DNA from: an uncultured Myxococcales bacterium
Lineage (GTDB): Bacteria; Myxococcota_A; UBA9042
NCBI GenBank assembly: GCA_903929795.1
Contig: CAIYWC010000161.1
Coordinates: forward strand, 16,070-80,069
Direction: 5' to 3'
Length of the DNA: 64,000 bases
The notes beneath the pieces are model-generated. The model saw only the letters and a program-made list of their open reading frames with translations. It had not been told where the DNA came from and searched no databases. Both the position numbers and the translations under genes were made by a program. This document shows positions 41,420-52,200 of this stretch, piece after piece (position 1 is the first letter of the stretch; every line of letters starts with the position of its first letter).

Positions 41420-44400
41420 TCAGTTGCAGACCACCCGGATGTTGTCCACAAGCACGCCGCCCACTGCCGCGTACGAGTCTTCATTCGAGTACACATTGGC
41501 TTTGAATTGCAGCGCCGTTCCCCATCTCGCGGCGGCGATCGGCCACTTGACGGTCTTGACGGCACCGACTTGCGACACAGCGTAGGGTCCGAACACTTGC
41601 GCCGATCCGTCGAGCGTCAACGTCACTTTCAGCGTGTTGTCGACCGTCGAGCTGTTGTACATGTTGTTCACGACAAGGTCGGCCGCGACGTACAAGCCGC
41701 CCGCGGGCACGGTGATGTTGAAGCTGGCGTTCTCGCCTCCGCTGACTGTGCTCCAATAGCCATACGTGCCGTCATAGGACAGGCTCGTCCACTCCAGGCC
41801 ATTGCTGCTCTGGGTCGGCGAGATGGGCTGATTGCTGATGCTCCACTGCGCTGAGTCCGTTGTGATGCCGGACGAGCTCTCCAAGCCGTTGAGCAGCGTG
41901 GCGTTGCACGGGCACAAGTCTGAGCCGTTGCAGTCCTGGTCGATGCCGTCGCAGGTGATCTCCGTGGCACCGGGGTGGATGGCGGCGCTGCTGTCGTTGC
42001 AATCCGTTGAATTGGCGACGTAGCCCGTGGGTGCGCTGCACGCGGTGGTCGTGACCGCGGCGTTGCCGTAGCCGTCGCCGTCGGCATCGCGGTAGTAGGT
42101 GACGAGTACGCCTTCGTCGACGGTGCCGTTGCAGTGGTCGTCGACGCCATTGCAGACTTCGGTCGCGCCGGGGTGGATGGCGGCGTTGCTGTCGTTGCAA
42201 TCCGTTGAATTGGCGACATAACCGGTCGGGGCGCTGCACGCGCTGGCCGTGATCGCGACGTTGCCGAAGCCGTCGCCGTCGGCGTCGCGGTAGTACGTGA
42301 CGAGTACGCCTTCGTCGACGCTGCCGTTGCAGTTGTCGTCCAGGCCGTTGCAGACCTCGGCGCTGGGCGTGACGTTCTGGTTGCAGACCAGCGTCGCGCT
42401 GGAGCAAGCCACGGTGCCGGCCGCGCACACGCCGAGCTTGCCCGTGCTGCAGCTGCCGCCGCCGCCGGGGTTGCCTTCGTCGACGCTGCCGTTGCAGTTG
42501 TCGTCCAGGCCGTTGCAGACCTCGGCGCTGGCCGCGACGTTCTGGTTGCAGACCAGCGCGCCGCCAGAGCACGCAACGGTGCCGGCCGCGCACACGCCGA
42601 CCTTGCCCGTAGTGCAGTTGCCGCCGCCGCCTGGGTTGCCTTCGTCGACGCTGCCGTTGCAGTTGTCATCGACGCCGTTGCAGACCTCCGCCGCGCCGGG
42701 GTGGATGGCTGCGCTGCTGTCGTTGCAATCCGTGGAGCTTGTGACGTAGCCCGTCGGCTGGCTGCAGCGGTTCACCGCGGTGCTGGCGTTGCCATAGCCG
42801 TCGCCATCGGCGTCCTGGTAGTACGTGACCGTTGCCAAACCGTCGTCCACCAGGCCGTTGCAGTTGTCGTCGATGCCGTTGCAGACCTCGGTGGCGCCCG
42901 GGTGGATGGCGGCGTTGCTGTCATTGCAGTCCGTTGAGCTGGAGACATAGCCGGTCGGCTGGCTGCACGCCGTCGTGCTCACCGCGACGTTGCCGTAGCC
43001 GTCGCCGTCGGCGTCGCGGTAGTACGTGTTCTGCACGCCTTCGTCGGTGGCGCCGTTGCAGTTGTCGTCGATGCCGTTGCAGACCTCGGATACGCCCGGG
43101 TGGATGGCCGCGTTGGTGTCGTTGCAGTCGAGTGCGTTCGCCACGTAGCCCGACGGCTGGCTGCAGCGCGCGAGCGGCGCCGATGGGTTGCCAAAGCCGT
43201 CGCCGTCGCTGTCCTGGTAAAACGTCGTGGTCGCCAAGCCTTCGTCAATCTGGCCGTTGCAGTTGTCGTCGATCCCGTTGCAGACCTCCGCCGCGCCGGG
43301 CTTGATGGCCGCGTTGGTGTCGTTGCAGTCCAGCGCGTTGGCGACGTAGCCGGCCGGCTGACTGCACGCGGACTTGCTCATGGCCGCCGCGCCGTAGCCG
43401 TCGCTGTCCGCGTCCTGGTAATACATCGTGAAAGCGAGGCCTTCGTCGATCGCGCCATTGCAGTTGTCGTCGATGCCGTTGCAGGTTTCGCTGGCGCCCG
43501 GGTTGATGCTGGCGACGCTGTCGTTGCAGTCGCCGCCCTTGCTGGCCGAGAACGTCGTGTTCGCGGCGCAGAGCATCGACGGCGTGCCGGTGCCCCAGCC
43601 GTCGCCGTCCGAGTCGACGTAGAACGGCTTGGTCAAGCCTTCATCCACCAGGCCGTTGCAGTTGTCGTCGATGCCGTTGCAGATCTCGGTTGCGCCCGGG
43701 TTGATGGCGTACACCTGGTCGTTGCAATCGCCGCCGATGAGCGCCGTGAACGCGCCAGACGGTCCGCATGCACACTGCGCGAGGTTGCCGCCGTAGCCGT
43801 CGAGGTCGCCGTCGCCGTAATAGGTCACGCAGCCTCCGGAGTTCACCGGGTCGATAATGCCGTCGCAGTTGTCGTCCTTGCCGTTGCAGACTTCCGTCGC
43901 CAGCGGGTTGACCGCAGCGTCGTTGTCGTTACAGTCGCCCGCTTGCGTGGCGAATCCACTGATTTTGTTGCACAAACATTGCGTCGGCGCGATCGGGCTG
44001 CCAAAGTTGTCGCCATCGGCGTCCACGTAATAGGTCGTGCAGCCGTTGGCGCCCGGCGTATCGGTCAGGCCGTCGCAGTTGTCGTCGATGCCGTTGCAGA
44101 CTTCGGGCGCCTTGGGGCTGATCAAGGCGTTCGCGTCGTTGCAGTCGCCGCCGACAAGCGCGGTGTACTGCCCGGATTTGGCGCACAGGCACGCGGTGTT
44201 GCCGGTGACGCCCACGCCGTCGCCGTCCGCGTCCAAGTAGAACGTCGTGCAGCCCGTGGCCGCGCCTTCGTCGGTCAAGCCGTTGCAGTTGTCGTCGATG
44301 CCGTTGCAGCTCTCCGTGGCGGCGGGCGAGATCGACTGGTTCGCATCGTTGCAGTCGCCGCCGATCGTGACGGTGTAGCCGTTCAGTGCGCCGCAGAGCT

Positions 44401-47400
44401 GGACGCCGGGCGAGGCGCCGTAGCCGTCGCCGTCCAGATCCTTGTACCAGAGCGTTGTCGGCAAGCCTTCATCGGTTTGGCCGTTGCAGTTGTCGTCCAC
44501 GCCGTTGCAGGATTCCGTCGCGCCGGGGTTGACGCTCGCTTGGGTGTCATTGCAGTCGCCGTTCTTGAGCGCGGTGTGGACGCCATCGCTCTGGCAAAGC
44601 GCGAGGCCGGCACCGGCGCCCCAGCCGTCGCCGTCGCCGTCGACGTAGAGGATGATCTTCAGGTTTTCGTCGGTCAAACCGTTGCAGTTGTCGTCGATGC
44701 CGTTGCAGGTCTCGGTCGCGGCGGGGCTGATCGCGGCCACGGCGTCGTTGCAGTCGCCGGCGAGCAGCGCGGAATAGGCGCCGTCGGGCGCGCAGACGCA
44801 CTCCCACAAGTTCGCGACGCCGTAGCCGTCGCCGTCGCCGTCGGCGTAGTAGACCTTGCAGCCGGGCGCGCCTTTGGGATCGGTGATGCCGTCGCAGTTG
44901 TCGTCGATGCCGTTGCAGATGTCCACGGCGGCCGGATTCACGCCTGCCGCTGTGTCGTTGCAGTCGCCGCCCTTGGACGCGTAGCCGGGAATGCCTTTGC
45001 ACAGGCACAGGCTGTTTTGCAGGTACGTGCCGAAGCCGTCGCCGTCCTGATCAACATACCACGCGCTGCAACCCTTCGAATTGACGGGGTCCGTGGCGCC
45101 ATCGCAGTCGTCGTCGATGCCGTTGCAGACTTCCGCGGCGCCGGGATGCACCGTGTTGTCGCTGTCATTGCAGTCGCCGCCGATGGTCGCGTTGTATTCG
45201 CCGCTTGGCGCGCAGAGGCACTCGGACGGCGCCGTAGCGCTGCCAAAGCCGTCGCCGTCGTGGTCGCGCAGCAGGACTTTGCAGCCGGTCGCGCCGGCTT
45301 CGTCGATGACGCCGTCGCAGTTGTTGTCCACGCCGTCGCACACTTCCGGGTTGCCGGGGTACATCGCCGCGTTCAAGTCATTGCAATCGCCGGGTTTTTT
45401 GCTTGTGAAAACGGTGACCGGGCTGCAGAGGCACAGCGACAAGGCCGTGTTGCCCCACGTGTCGTTGTCGGCGTCGGCATAGTAGGTCTGGCAGCCGGTC
45501 GCGTTGACTTCGTCGGTCGCGCCGTCGCAATTGTCGTCTACGCCGTTGCAGATTTCCGTCGCGGCCGGGTTGATGGCGGCGACGCTGTCGTTGCAGTCGC
45601 CGCTGTTCGCGACGGGATAGCCGGTGTTTGCTGCGCAGAGGCACGCCGACTTCGCGGGGTCGCCAAAGCCGTCGCCGTCAGCGTCCGCGTGAAAGATCGA
45701 GCAGCCAGTCGCGCCGGCTTCGTCGGTTTGGCCGTTGCAGTTGTCATCGACGCCGTTGCAGGTCTCGGTCGCAGCCGGGCTGATCGCCGCGGCGGCGTCA
45801 TTGCAGTCCGTGTTATTGGCGACCGGGTGGCCCGAATCCGCCGCGCACAGGCACGCGCCCGCGCCCGCGCCGTAGCCGTCGCTGTCCGCGTCGGCGTACC
45901 AGAGCGTGCAGCCCACGCCGCCGGCTTCGTCCGTCAAGCCGTTGCAGTTGTCGTCTTTGCCGTTGCCGCAGATTTCCGCCGCGCCGGGTTTGATGCTCGA
46001 GTTGGTGTCGTCGCAATCGCCGGACAGGATCGCCGTGACCAGGCCCTCGGGCGCGCACAGGCAGGCGCCGGAGCCCGCGCCGTAGCCGTCGCCGTCGGCG
46101 TCGTCGAAATAGAGCGTGCAACCCACGGCGTTCAGGCCGATGTCGGTCAAGCCGTCGCAGTTGTCGTCGATGCCGTTGCCGCAAATTTCCTGCGCGCCGG
46201 GGTTCACCGCCGCGTTGGCGTCGTTGCAGTCCTTGGTGCCGCCCGAGCAGACGGGCGGCTGACCCACGACGATCATCGCGCTGTCGCACCAGCCGTCGCC
46301 GTCCTTGTCGCAGCCCTCGTCGGTCAGGCCGTTGCAGTCGTTGTCCACGCCATCGCAGACCTCCACCGCACCCGGTTTGATGGCCGCGTTGTTGTCGTTG
46401 CAGTCCGACGGCGTCACGGCCGTGTTCAGGCCCGCGGGGGCGCACAGGCACGTGCTGGTGGCGGTCATGTCGCCGGCGCCGTCGTCATCGGCGTCGGGGT
46501 AATACGGCGTGCAGCCCGGCGTGCCGGGACCGTCGGTGATGCCGTCGCAGTTGTCGTCCAGGCCGTCGCAGATCTCCGGCGCGCCGGGGTAGATCTTGGC
46601 GTTGGTCGGCGAGCAGTCCTCCGCGTTTGGCCAGCCGTCGCCGTCGATGTCGCCGTCCACGCAGTCCGCGATGCCGTCGCCGTCCAGGTCGCCATACGCT
46701 TCGTCGGTCTTGCCGTTGCAGTTGTCGTCGATGCCATTGCAGCTGTCGAACGCGCCCGGGTTGATCGCCGCCGAAAAGTCATTGCAATCCCCGGCCTTTG
46801 TCGCCGTGTACTGGCCGGTCGCGCCGCAAAGGCACTCGGGCGCGCCGGCGCCATAGCCGTCGTTGTCCTGGTCGAGATACCAGTCCGTGCAGCCGATTGC
46901 GCCCATCGGGTCGGTCAAGCCGTCGCAGTTGTCGTCGACGCCGTTGCAGGTTTCGGTCGCGGGCAGTGGCGCGTCGCAGGCGCTGAGCCCGCCGGCCGTG
47001 CACTTGCGCAAGCCGCCGCAGGTGCCGAAAGCGTTGGTTTGTTGGCAGGTTGTCGTCGCACCGACGGTGACCGCTTCCGCCGAGCAGGTGCACTCGCCGC
47101 TGGTCTTGACGCACTGTTTGCCGGCGCCGGACTGGCCGGTCGCGTCCTGACACGCGAAGCCGGCGGGGCAATCCGAAGTCTGCGCACAGCTGCCGCCGCA
47201 GAAGCTGCCGGTGCTGCCGTAGGCGACGCAGAGCGCGCCCTTGCTGCTGGCGCCCGTGCAATCGGCGTCGGCGTTGCAGGGCGTGCACAGCGTGAATAGC
47301 TTGGGAATACACATGAACTGCGAGTCTGAGCCGTTGGCGACCAGCTCGCAGCCAAAGCCGGACGGGCAGCAACTGGAGCACGTGGTGGTGCAGATCTTGG

Positions 47401-47845
47401 CGGCGCCGTTGGCGATGCACAGGCCATTGTCGCAGTCCGACGCCGTGACGCAGCTGGAGCCAGGCGCACCGGGCAGCGGTTTGGCGGGGAATTCGCAGCC
47501 GCCGCCTGCGTCGGACGTGTCGCCGATCGCGGTTTCGCCGGTGTCGTCACTGCTGTCGCACAGCGGGCAGCCCGCGTCCGTGCTGCTGGAGTCCAACTCG
47601 CTACCCGTGTCGCCGACGCCGTCGCCGGGCGCGACGCCGTCGTGGATCTCCTGGCTGCCCAGGTCCGGGCTCGCGCTGTCGGCGAGGCTGTCGGTCAGCG
47701 CGCCGTCGGCGGTCGTGCTGGTGTCGCCTGTGGCGTTCGGACCGCCGCCCGTTGTGTGGCCGCCGCACGCGCCAAGCGCGACGAGAAGTGCGAAACAGCC
47801 GATGGCGTTCGGGCGCGGAAATGCGGAAAACGCGGGTCTCGACAC
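41420..47845 (-). CDS. Giant MopE-like lipoprotein with about 26 metal-binding-type repeats
   Basis: A 2141-residue lipoprotein: signal LLVALGACGG, Asp/Thr/Ser-rich tether, a Cys-rich region (EGF-like CNADADC, CAQTSDCPAGFACQ), then about 26 tandem copies of a repeat of roughly 60-70 residues. Each has CNGxDDNCNG, a YYxDxDGDGYG strand and a GDCNDxxxxIxPGA segment, the putative metal-binding motif of MopE-like proteins (PF11617 type), with Asp clusters that could bind Ca2+ or Cu. The last 165 residues are a jelly-roll-like domain (FNITVPAGGLYVAADLVV). The GTG at 47845 was chosen for the lipoprotein signal. Probably a large surface adhesin or matrix protein. Confidence 0.9.
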   Translation of the reverse strand: MSRPAFSAFPRPNAIGCFALLVALGACGGHTTGGGPNATGDTSTTADGALTDSLADSASPDLGSQEIHDGVAPGDGVGDTGSELDSSSTDAGCPLCDSSDDTGETAIGDTSDAGGGCEFPAKPLPGAPGSSCVTASDCDNGLCIANGAAKICTTTCSSCCPSGFGCELVANGSDSQFMCIPKLFTLCTPCNADADCTGASSKGALCVAYGSTGSFCGGSCAQTSDCPAGFACQDATGQSGAGKQCVKTSGECTCSAEAVTVGATTTCQQTNAFGTCGGLRKCTAGGLSACDAPLPATETCNGVDDNCDGLTDPMGAIGCTDWYLDQDNDGYGAGAPECLCGATGQYTATKAGDCNDFSAAINPGAFDSCNGIDDNCNGKTDEAYGDLDGDGIADCVDGDIDGDGWPNAEDCSPTNAKIYPGAPEICDGLDDNCDGITDGPGTPGCTPYYPDADDDGAGDMTATSTCLCAPAGLNTAVTPSDCNDNNAAIKPGAVEVCDGVDNDCNGLTDEGCDKDGDGWCDSAMIVVGQPPVCSGGTKDCNDANAAVNPGAQEICGNGIDDNCDGLTDIGLNAVGCTLYFDDADGDGYGAGSGACLCAPEGLVTAILSGDCDDTNSSIKPGAAEICGNGKDDNCNGLTDEAGGVGCTLWYADADSDGYGAGAGACLCAADSGHPVANNTDCNDAAAAISPAATETCNGVDDNCNGQTDEAGATGCSIFHADADGDGFGDPAKSACLCAANTGYPVANSGDCNDSVAAINPAATEICNGVDDNCDGATDEVNATGCQTYYADADNDTWGNTALSLCLCSPVTVFTSKKPGDCNDLNAAMYPGNPEVCDGVDNNCDGVIDEAGATGCKVLLRDHDGDGFGSATAPSECLCAPSGEYNATIGGDCNDSDNTVHPGAAEVCNGIDDDCDGATDPVNSKGCSAWYVDQDGDGFGTYLQNSLCLCKGIPGYASKGGDCNDTAAGVNPAAVDICNGIDDNCDGITDPKGAPGCKVYYADGDGDGYGVANLWECVCAPDGAYSALLAGDCNDAVAAISPAATETCNGIDDNCNGLTDENLKIILYVDGDGDGWGAGAGLALCQSDGVHTALKNGDCNDTQASVNPGATESCNGVDDNCNGQTDEGLPTTLWYKDLDGDGYGASPGVQLCGALNGYTVTIGGDCNDANQSISPAATESCNGIDDNCNGLTDEGAATGCTTFYLDADGDGVGVTGNTACLCAKSGQYTALVGGDCNDANALISPKAPEVCNGIDDNCDGLTDTPGANGCTTYYVDADGDNFGSPIAPTQCLCNKISGFATQAGDCNDNDAAVNPLATEVCNGKDDNCDGIIDPVNSGGCVTYYGDGDLDGYGGNLAQCACGPSGAFTALIGGDCNDQVYAINPGATEICNGIDDNCNGLVDEGLTKPFYVDSDGDGWGTGTPSMLCAANTTFSASKGGDCNDSVASINPGASETCNGIDDNCNGAIDEGLAFTMYYQDADSDGYGAAAMSKSACSQPAGYVANALDCNDTNAAIKPGAAEVCNGIDDNCNGQIDEGLATTTFYQDSDGDGFGNPSAPLARCSQPSGYVANALDCNDTNAAIHPGVSEVCNGIDDNCNGATDEGVQNTYYRDADGDGYGNVAVSTTACSQPTGYVSSSTDCNDSNAAIHPGATEVCNGIDDNCNGLVDDGLATVTYYQDADGDGYGNASTAVNRCSQPTGYVTSSTDCNDSSAAIHPGAAEVCNGVDDNCNGSVDEGNPGGGGNCTTGKVGVCAAGTVACSGGALVCNQNVAASAEVCNGLDDNCNGSVDEGNPGGGGSCSTGKLGVCAAGTVACSSATLVCNQNVTPSAEVCNGLDDNCNGSVDEGVLVTYYRDADGDGFGNVAITASACSAPTGYVANSTDCNDSNAAIHPGATEVCNGVDDHCNGTVDEGVLVTYYRDADGDGYGNAAVTTTACSAPTGYVANSTDCNDSSAAIHPGATEITCDGIDQDCNGSDLCPCNATLLNGLESSSGITTDSAQWSISNQPISPTQSSNGLEWTSLSYDGTYGYWSTVSGGENASFNITVPAGGLYVAADLVVNNMYNSSTVDNTLKVTLTLDGSAQVFGPYAVSQVGAVKTVKWPIAAARWGTALQFKANVYSNEDSYAAVGGVLVDNIRVVCN

Positions 47846-47993
47846 GGTGGAATCCTTCGCCGCGGGGCATGAAAAAAATGTCCGCGATGCTTGCACTCTG
47901 CTTGCCACGACGCAGCGCGTCAAGCGTTTCTTCACAATTCCGCAAGAGCCGATTCGGCGCCCTGGCCGGGCATTTCCCGTGAACGGAGCGGCG

Positions 47994-49205
47994 TTACGCG
48001 ACCGTCGGCGCACGCTGCGCCGCGAGCGCGGCATCCACGGCCGCCAGCACAAACGGCACTTCTGGCAGCGCGTTGGGCCAGTGCGGCGCCAAGCGCAGGT
48101 AGCCATCGGGCACGGACGTCGCCACGCCCGCCGCCGTAAGCTGCTTGAACAGCGTGAGCAACGCGATGTCCGCCGGCGGCAGCACCGCGAGCGTGCAGGA
48201 CTGCAGCTGCGGATCGCGTGCCCGCACGCTTGTGAACCCGCGCGCGCCAAGCGCCGTCTCCAACGCGGCGACAATCGGCTGAACGTGAGCAAAAATCTCA
48301 GCAATACCCAAGCTTTCCAGCACCTCCACCGCCGCGCCCATCGCCGCAAAGCTCGCGGTCGAGAGGTTGCCGATCTCCAGAAAATCCGCGCGCCGGCGAA
48401 TCGGCCGATCATGCAGCAGTAACCCAGCGCCGCGAAACAGGAAACCCAGGCCGTCCTCGTGGCTCAGCCAGCCGGCCATCCGCGGCTGCAGCCGGGCGAT
48501 CCGCTGCGGCGCGACGTACAGGAAGCCCGCGCCCTCGATGCCGTTGCACCACTTGTGCGCACCGCACGCCAGGTAGTCGATGCCCTGCGCTTGCACGTCC
48601 AGCGGCACGGCGCCAAGAGCCTGTACGGCGTCCACCACCAGCTCCGCGTTCGCGGCTTGGCAGAGCCCGGCGATCGCCGCCAGCGGCATCCGCAGCCCGG
48701 TTTGGAACTGCACGGCGCTGACGGCCACCACGCGCACGCGCCCGCCTGCCAGCGCGTGCTCGAGCGCGTCCAGCCACACCGCGATCGCGTCGGCGCGCGG
48801 CTGTGGCAACCAGCTGATCTCCAAGCCAAATTGCTTGGCCGCCTGCTGCCACGGCGTCACGTTCGCCGGAAATTCACCCTGCGTCAGCACGACCCGCTCG
48901 CCGGGCTGCCAGTCCAGGCACAGCGCAAGCGCCATCAGCCCCGCCGTCGTCGATTGCAGCAGCGCGAGGTCGTCCGCCTCGGCGCCGATGAGCCGCGCGA
49001 TCGCCGCCTTTAGCCGCTGCCGCTGCTCGATCCACGGCGGGAATGCGCCGGAACCGAGTCGCGCGTAGTCGTCCAGCACGGCGTTCACCGCGGCACGCAC
49101 CGGCGTCGACACCGGCGAGACCGCGGCATGTGCCAAATAAACGCGGGGTTGCAGGTCAGGAAACAGCGTGCGGTGGCCCAGTTGCGGCAGAAGTGGCGTC
49201 GTCAT
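47994..49205 (-). CDS. Class V aminotransferase (cysteine desulfurase/kynureninase-like fold)
   Basis: PLP enzyme of 403 residues. The PLP lysine is in CGAHKWCNG, the aspartate pocket in AELVVDAVQALGA, and the N-terminal YLAHAAVSPVSTPVRAAV is typical of class V enzymes. The cysteine-desulfurase catalytic loop is not evident, so it is closer to kynureninase or isopenicillin-epimerase-like members; the substrate cannot be named. Ribosome-binding-site evidence is weak; the ATG at 49205 was chosen because the conserved sequence begins soon after, and 49214 is an alternative. It diverges from ileS and precedes the MopE-like gene by 148 bases. Confidence 0.85.
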   Translation of the reverse strand: MTTPLLPQLGHRTLFPDLQPRVYLAHAAVSPVSTPVRAAVNAVLDDYARLGSGAFPPWIEQRQRLKAAIARLIGAEADDLALLQSTTAGLMALALCLDWQPGERVVLTQGEFPANVTPWQQAAKQFGLEISWLPQPRADAIAVWLDALEHALAGGRVRVVAVSAVQFQTGLRMPLAAIAGLCQAANAELVVDAVQALGAVPLDVQAQGIDYLACGAHKWCNGIEGAGFLYVAPQRIARLQPRMAGWLSHEDGLGFLFRGAGLLLHDRPIRRRADFLEIGNLSTASFAAMGAAVEVLESLGIAEIFAHVQPIVAALETALGARGFTSVRARDPQLQSCTLAVLPPADIALLTLFKQLTAAGVATSVPDGYLRLAPHWPNALPEVPFVLAAVDAALAAQRAPTVA

Positions 49206-49279
49206 GCGGCGCATTCTCGCAAGCAATCGGCCATCGCGCTACACTGCGCGCCCTTGCGCCTGCCCGGAGAGCACCCCCG

Positions 49280-52200
49280 ATGTTTACCAAGCCCGAGTTC
49301 AAGTTTGCCAAGCCCGAGTCCAGCCCCGATTTTCCCGCGCTGGAACGCGAAGTTCTGCAGTTTTGGCGCGAGCACGAGACGTTCAAAAAGCAGGTCAGCC
49401 AGGGCGACAAAGGCGACTTTGTCTTCTACGACGGCCCGCCGTTTGCCACAGGCACGCCGCACTACGGCCACCTGTTGGCGGGCACCATCAAGGACATCGT
49501 GCCGCGTTACCAGGCGATGCGCGGCTACCGCGTTGAGCGGCGTTTTGGCTGGGATACCCATGGGTTGCCGGTGGAGATGGAGATTGAGAAGGACCTCGGG
49601 CTGAACTCGCCCAGCGACGTGCGCGCCTACGGCGTCGGCCGCTACAACGAGGCGTGTCGGTCCATCGTGCTGCGCTACGTCGACCTGTGGCGCAGCACCG
49701 TCGAGCGCATGGGCCGCTGGGTCGATTTTGACAACGATTACAAGACCATGAACCCGGAATTCATGGAGAGCGTCTGGTGGGTTTTTTGCGAGCTCTGGCA
49801 GAAAAAGCTCATCTACCGCGGCCACAAGGTCATGCCGTATTCCTGGCGGCTGGGCACGCCGCTGTCGAATTTTGAAGCCGGCATGGATTACCGCAAGGTG
49901 CAGGATCCGGCGGTGACCGTGCGCTTTCAGCTTGCCGATCAGTCGGATACGTTCCTGCTGGCGTGGACGACGACGCCGTGGACGCTGCCGTCGAACATGG
50001 GGCTCTGCGTCGGCGCCGACATCGACTACGTGGTCGCAACGCGGCCGGAATCGCCCGAAAAGCTCATCCTCGCTCAGGCGCTGGCTGAAAAAGTATTGGG
50101 CGCGCACACGGTGCTGGAGGTGAAAAAGGGAAGTGAACTTGTGGGGTTGCGCTACACGCCGCTGTTCGACTGCTTCGCTGAAGCCGCCGCCGACGGCGCC
50201 TTTCGCGTAGTCTCCGACGCGTACGTCTCGGTCGAAGACGGCACCGGCATCGTCCACCAGGCGCCGGCGTTCGGCGAGGACGACTATCGCGTGGCGCAAG
50301 CGTGGGGTCTGCCGCTGCGCGACGCGGTTGATGCCGAAGGCAAATTCACGGGTGATGTCGCGGGGATTGCCGAGGTCCAGATCGTCGGGCTGTTCGTCAA
50401 GGATGCCGACAAGCTGCTGATTGCCGACCTGAAGGCGCGCGGGCTGCTGTTCAAACACGAGACGCTGGACCACGAGTATCCGTTCTGCTGGCGTTCGGGA
50501 ACCCCGCTGATTTACAAGGCAATGCCGACCTGGTTTGTGCGCGTGGAGAGCGTGGCACCGGGCTCGGACGCGCGGCCGCTGCGCGAGCGCATGGCGGAAC
50601 TGAACCAGCAGACGCGCTGGGTGCCCGATTATGTGGGGCAAAAGCGCTTTGCCAACTGGGTGTCGGACGCCCGCGATTGGGCCATCAGCCGCAACCGCTT
50701 CTGGGGCACGCCGCTGCCGATCTGGCAGTGCGAGGCCTGCGGCGCGTTCGAGTGCATCGGCAGCATCGCGCAATTGCAGACGAAATCCGGCGTGGACGTG
50801 CACGATCTGCACAAGCACCACGTCGACGCGCTATCCTGGCCGTGCGAAACCTGTGGCGGCGCGATGGCACGGATCCCGGAAGTGCTGGATTGCTGGTTCG
50901 AATCCGGCGCGATGCCCTATGCGCAGAATCACTATCCTTTTGAAAACAAGGAGAAATTCGAGAGCAACTTTCCGGCCGAGTTCATCGCCGAGGGCCTCGA
51001 CCAGACCCGCGGCTGGTTCTACACGCTGCTTGTGCTGTCCACGGCGCTGCGCGACAAGCCGGCGTTCAAAAACGTCATCGTCAACGGCTTGATCCTCGCG
51101 GAAGACGGCCAGAAGATGTCCAAGCGTCTCAAGAACTATCCGGATCCCAACGAGATTCTGGAGACCTACGGCGCCGATGCCCTGCGCGCCTACCTGGTCA
51201 CTTCGCCCGCGGTGCGCGCGGAGCCGATGCGCTTTGCCGAGACTGGCGTGCGCGAGGTCGTGCGCTCAGTCGTTCTACCGCTTTGGAATGCTTATAGTTT
51301 CTTCGCAACGTACGCCGTGGCCGATGGTTGGCAGGCGCCGGCGCTCGGGGCCAAATCTGACCCCCTGGACCGCGCCGCGCTCGATCGCTGGATTCTGAGC
51401 GTGTTGCAGACCCACATCGGCAAGATCAATGACGAAATGGAGGGCTATCGGCTCTACAACGTCATCCCCGAGCTGCTCGCGATGCTGGACGAGTTGACCA
51501 ATTGGTATATCCGCCGCAGCCGCCGGCGTTTTTGGAAGAGCGACAACGATCAGGACAAGCAGCACGCCTTTGAGACGTTGTGGGAGGTGCTCACGGTCTT
51601 TGCCGCGGTCATCGCGCCGGTCATGCCGTTTCTCGCCGAGAGGCTCTACCAGGCGCTGGAGGTCACGCAGCCGCATGCCGTGCAGGTCCCGCGCGAAAGC
51701 GTGCACCTGGAGAGCTACCCGAGGCCGGAGCTGGGGTCCATCGACTTCAGGTTGGAAGCGCAGATGGCGATCGCCCGCCGCGTCGTGCCTCTCGCGCGTA
51801 ACCTGCGAGAACAGCACAAGATTCGCGTGCGCCAGCCGTTGCCGCTCTTGACGATCCTGCAGCCCGCGGATCTCCCCGCTTGGACGGACGCTGAGCGCGA
51901 CACGATTGACGCGATCATCCGCGACGAGCTCAACGTCAAGGCGGTCGCCTGGACCGTCGACCACGCGGCGCTGGTCACGTTCACCGCCAAGCCGAATTTC
52001 AAGGTGCTGGGCCAGCGTCTCGGGGCGCGGATGAAGGAGGTGGCCGCCGCAGCCTCCGCGCTTTCGCCTGCCCAGATCGCGGCGCTGCGCGACGGCGGGA
52101 CGCTGACGCTGGCCGGGGAGACGCTCAGCGCGTCCGACTTCGCGTTTGCGAGCCAGCCGCGCCCGGGTGCGATCGTGGCGACGGAAGGCAACCTTACCGT

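Noticed and set aside
43100..47299. Long open frame on the plus strand over the MopE-like gene
   Set aside because: Shadow of the repeat gene; Val/Ala/Asp-Val repeats arise from the complementary codons.
41420..47845. Regularly spaced repeats suggesting a CRISPR array
   Set aside because: The repeats are in frame, about 200 bp apart and encode MopE units; there are no spacers or cas genes.
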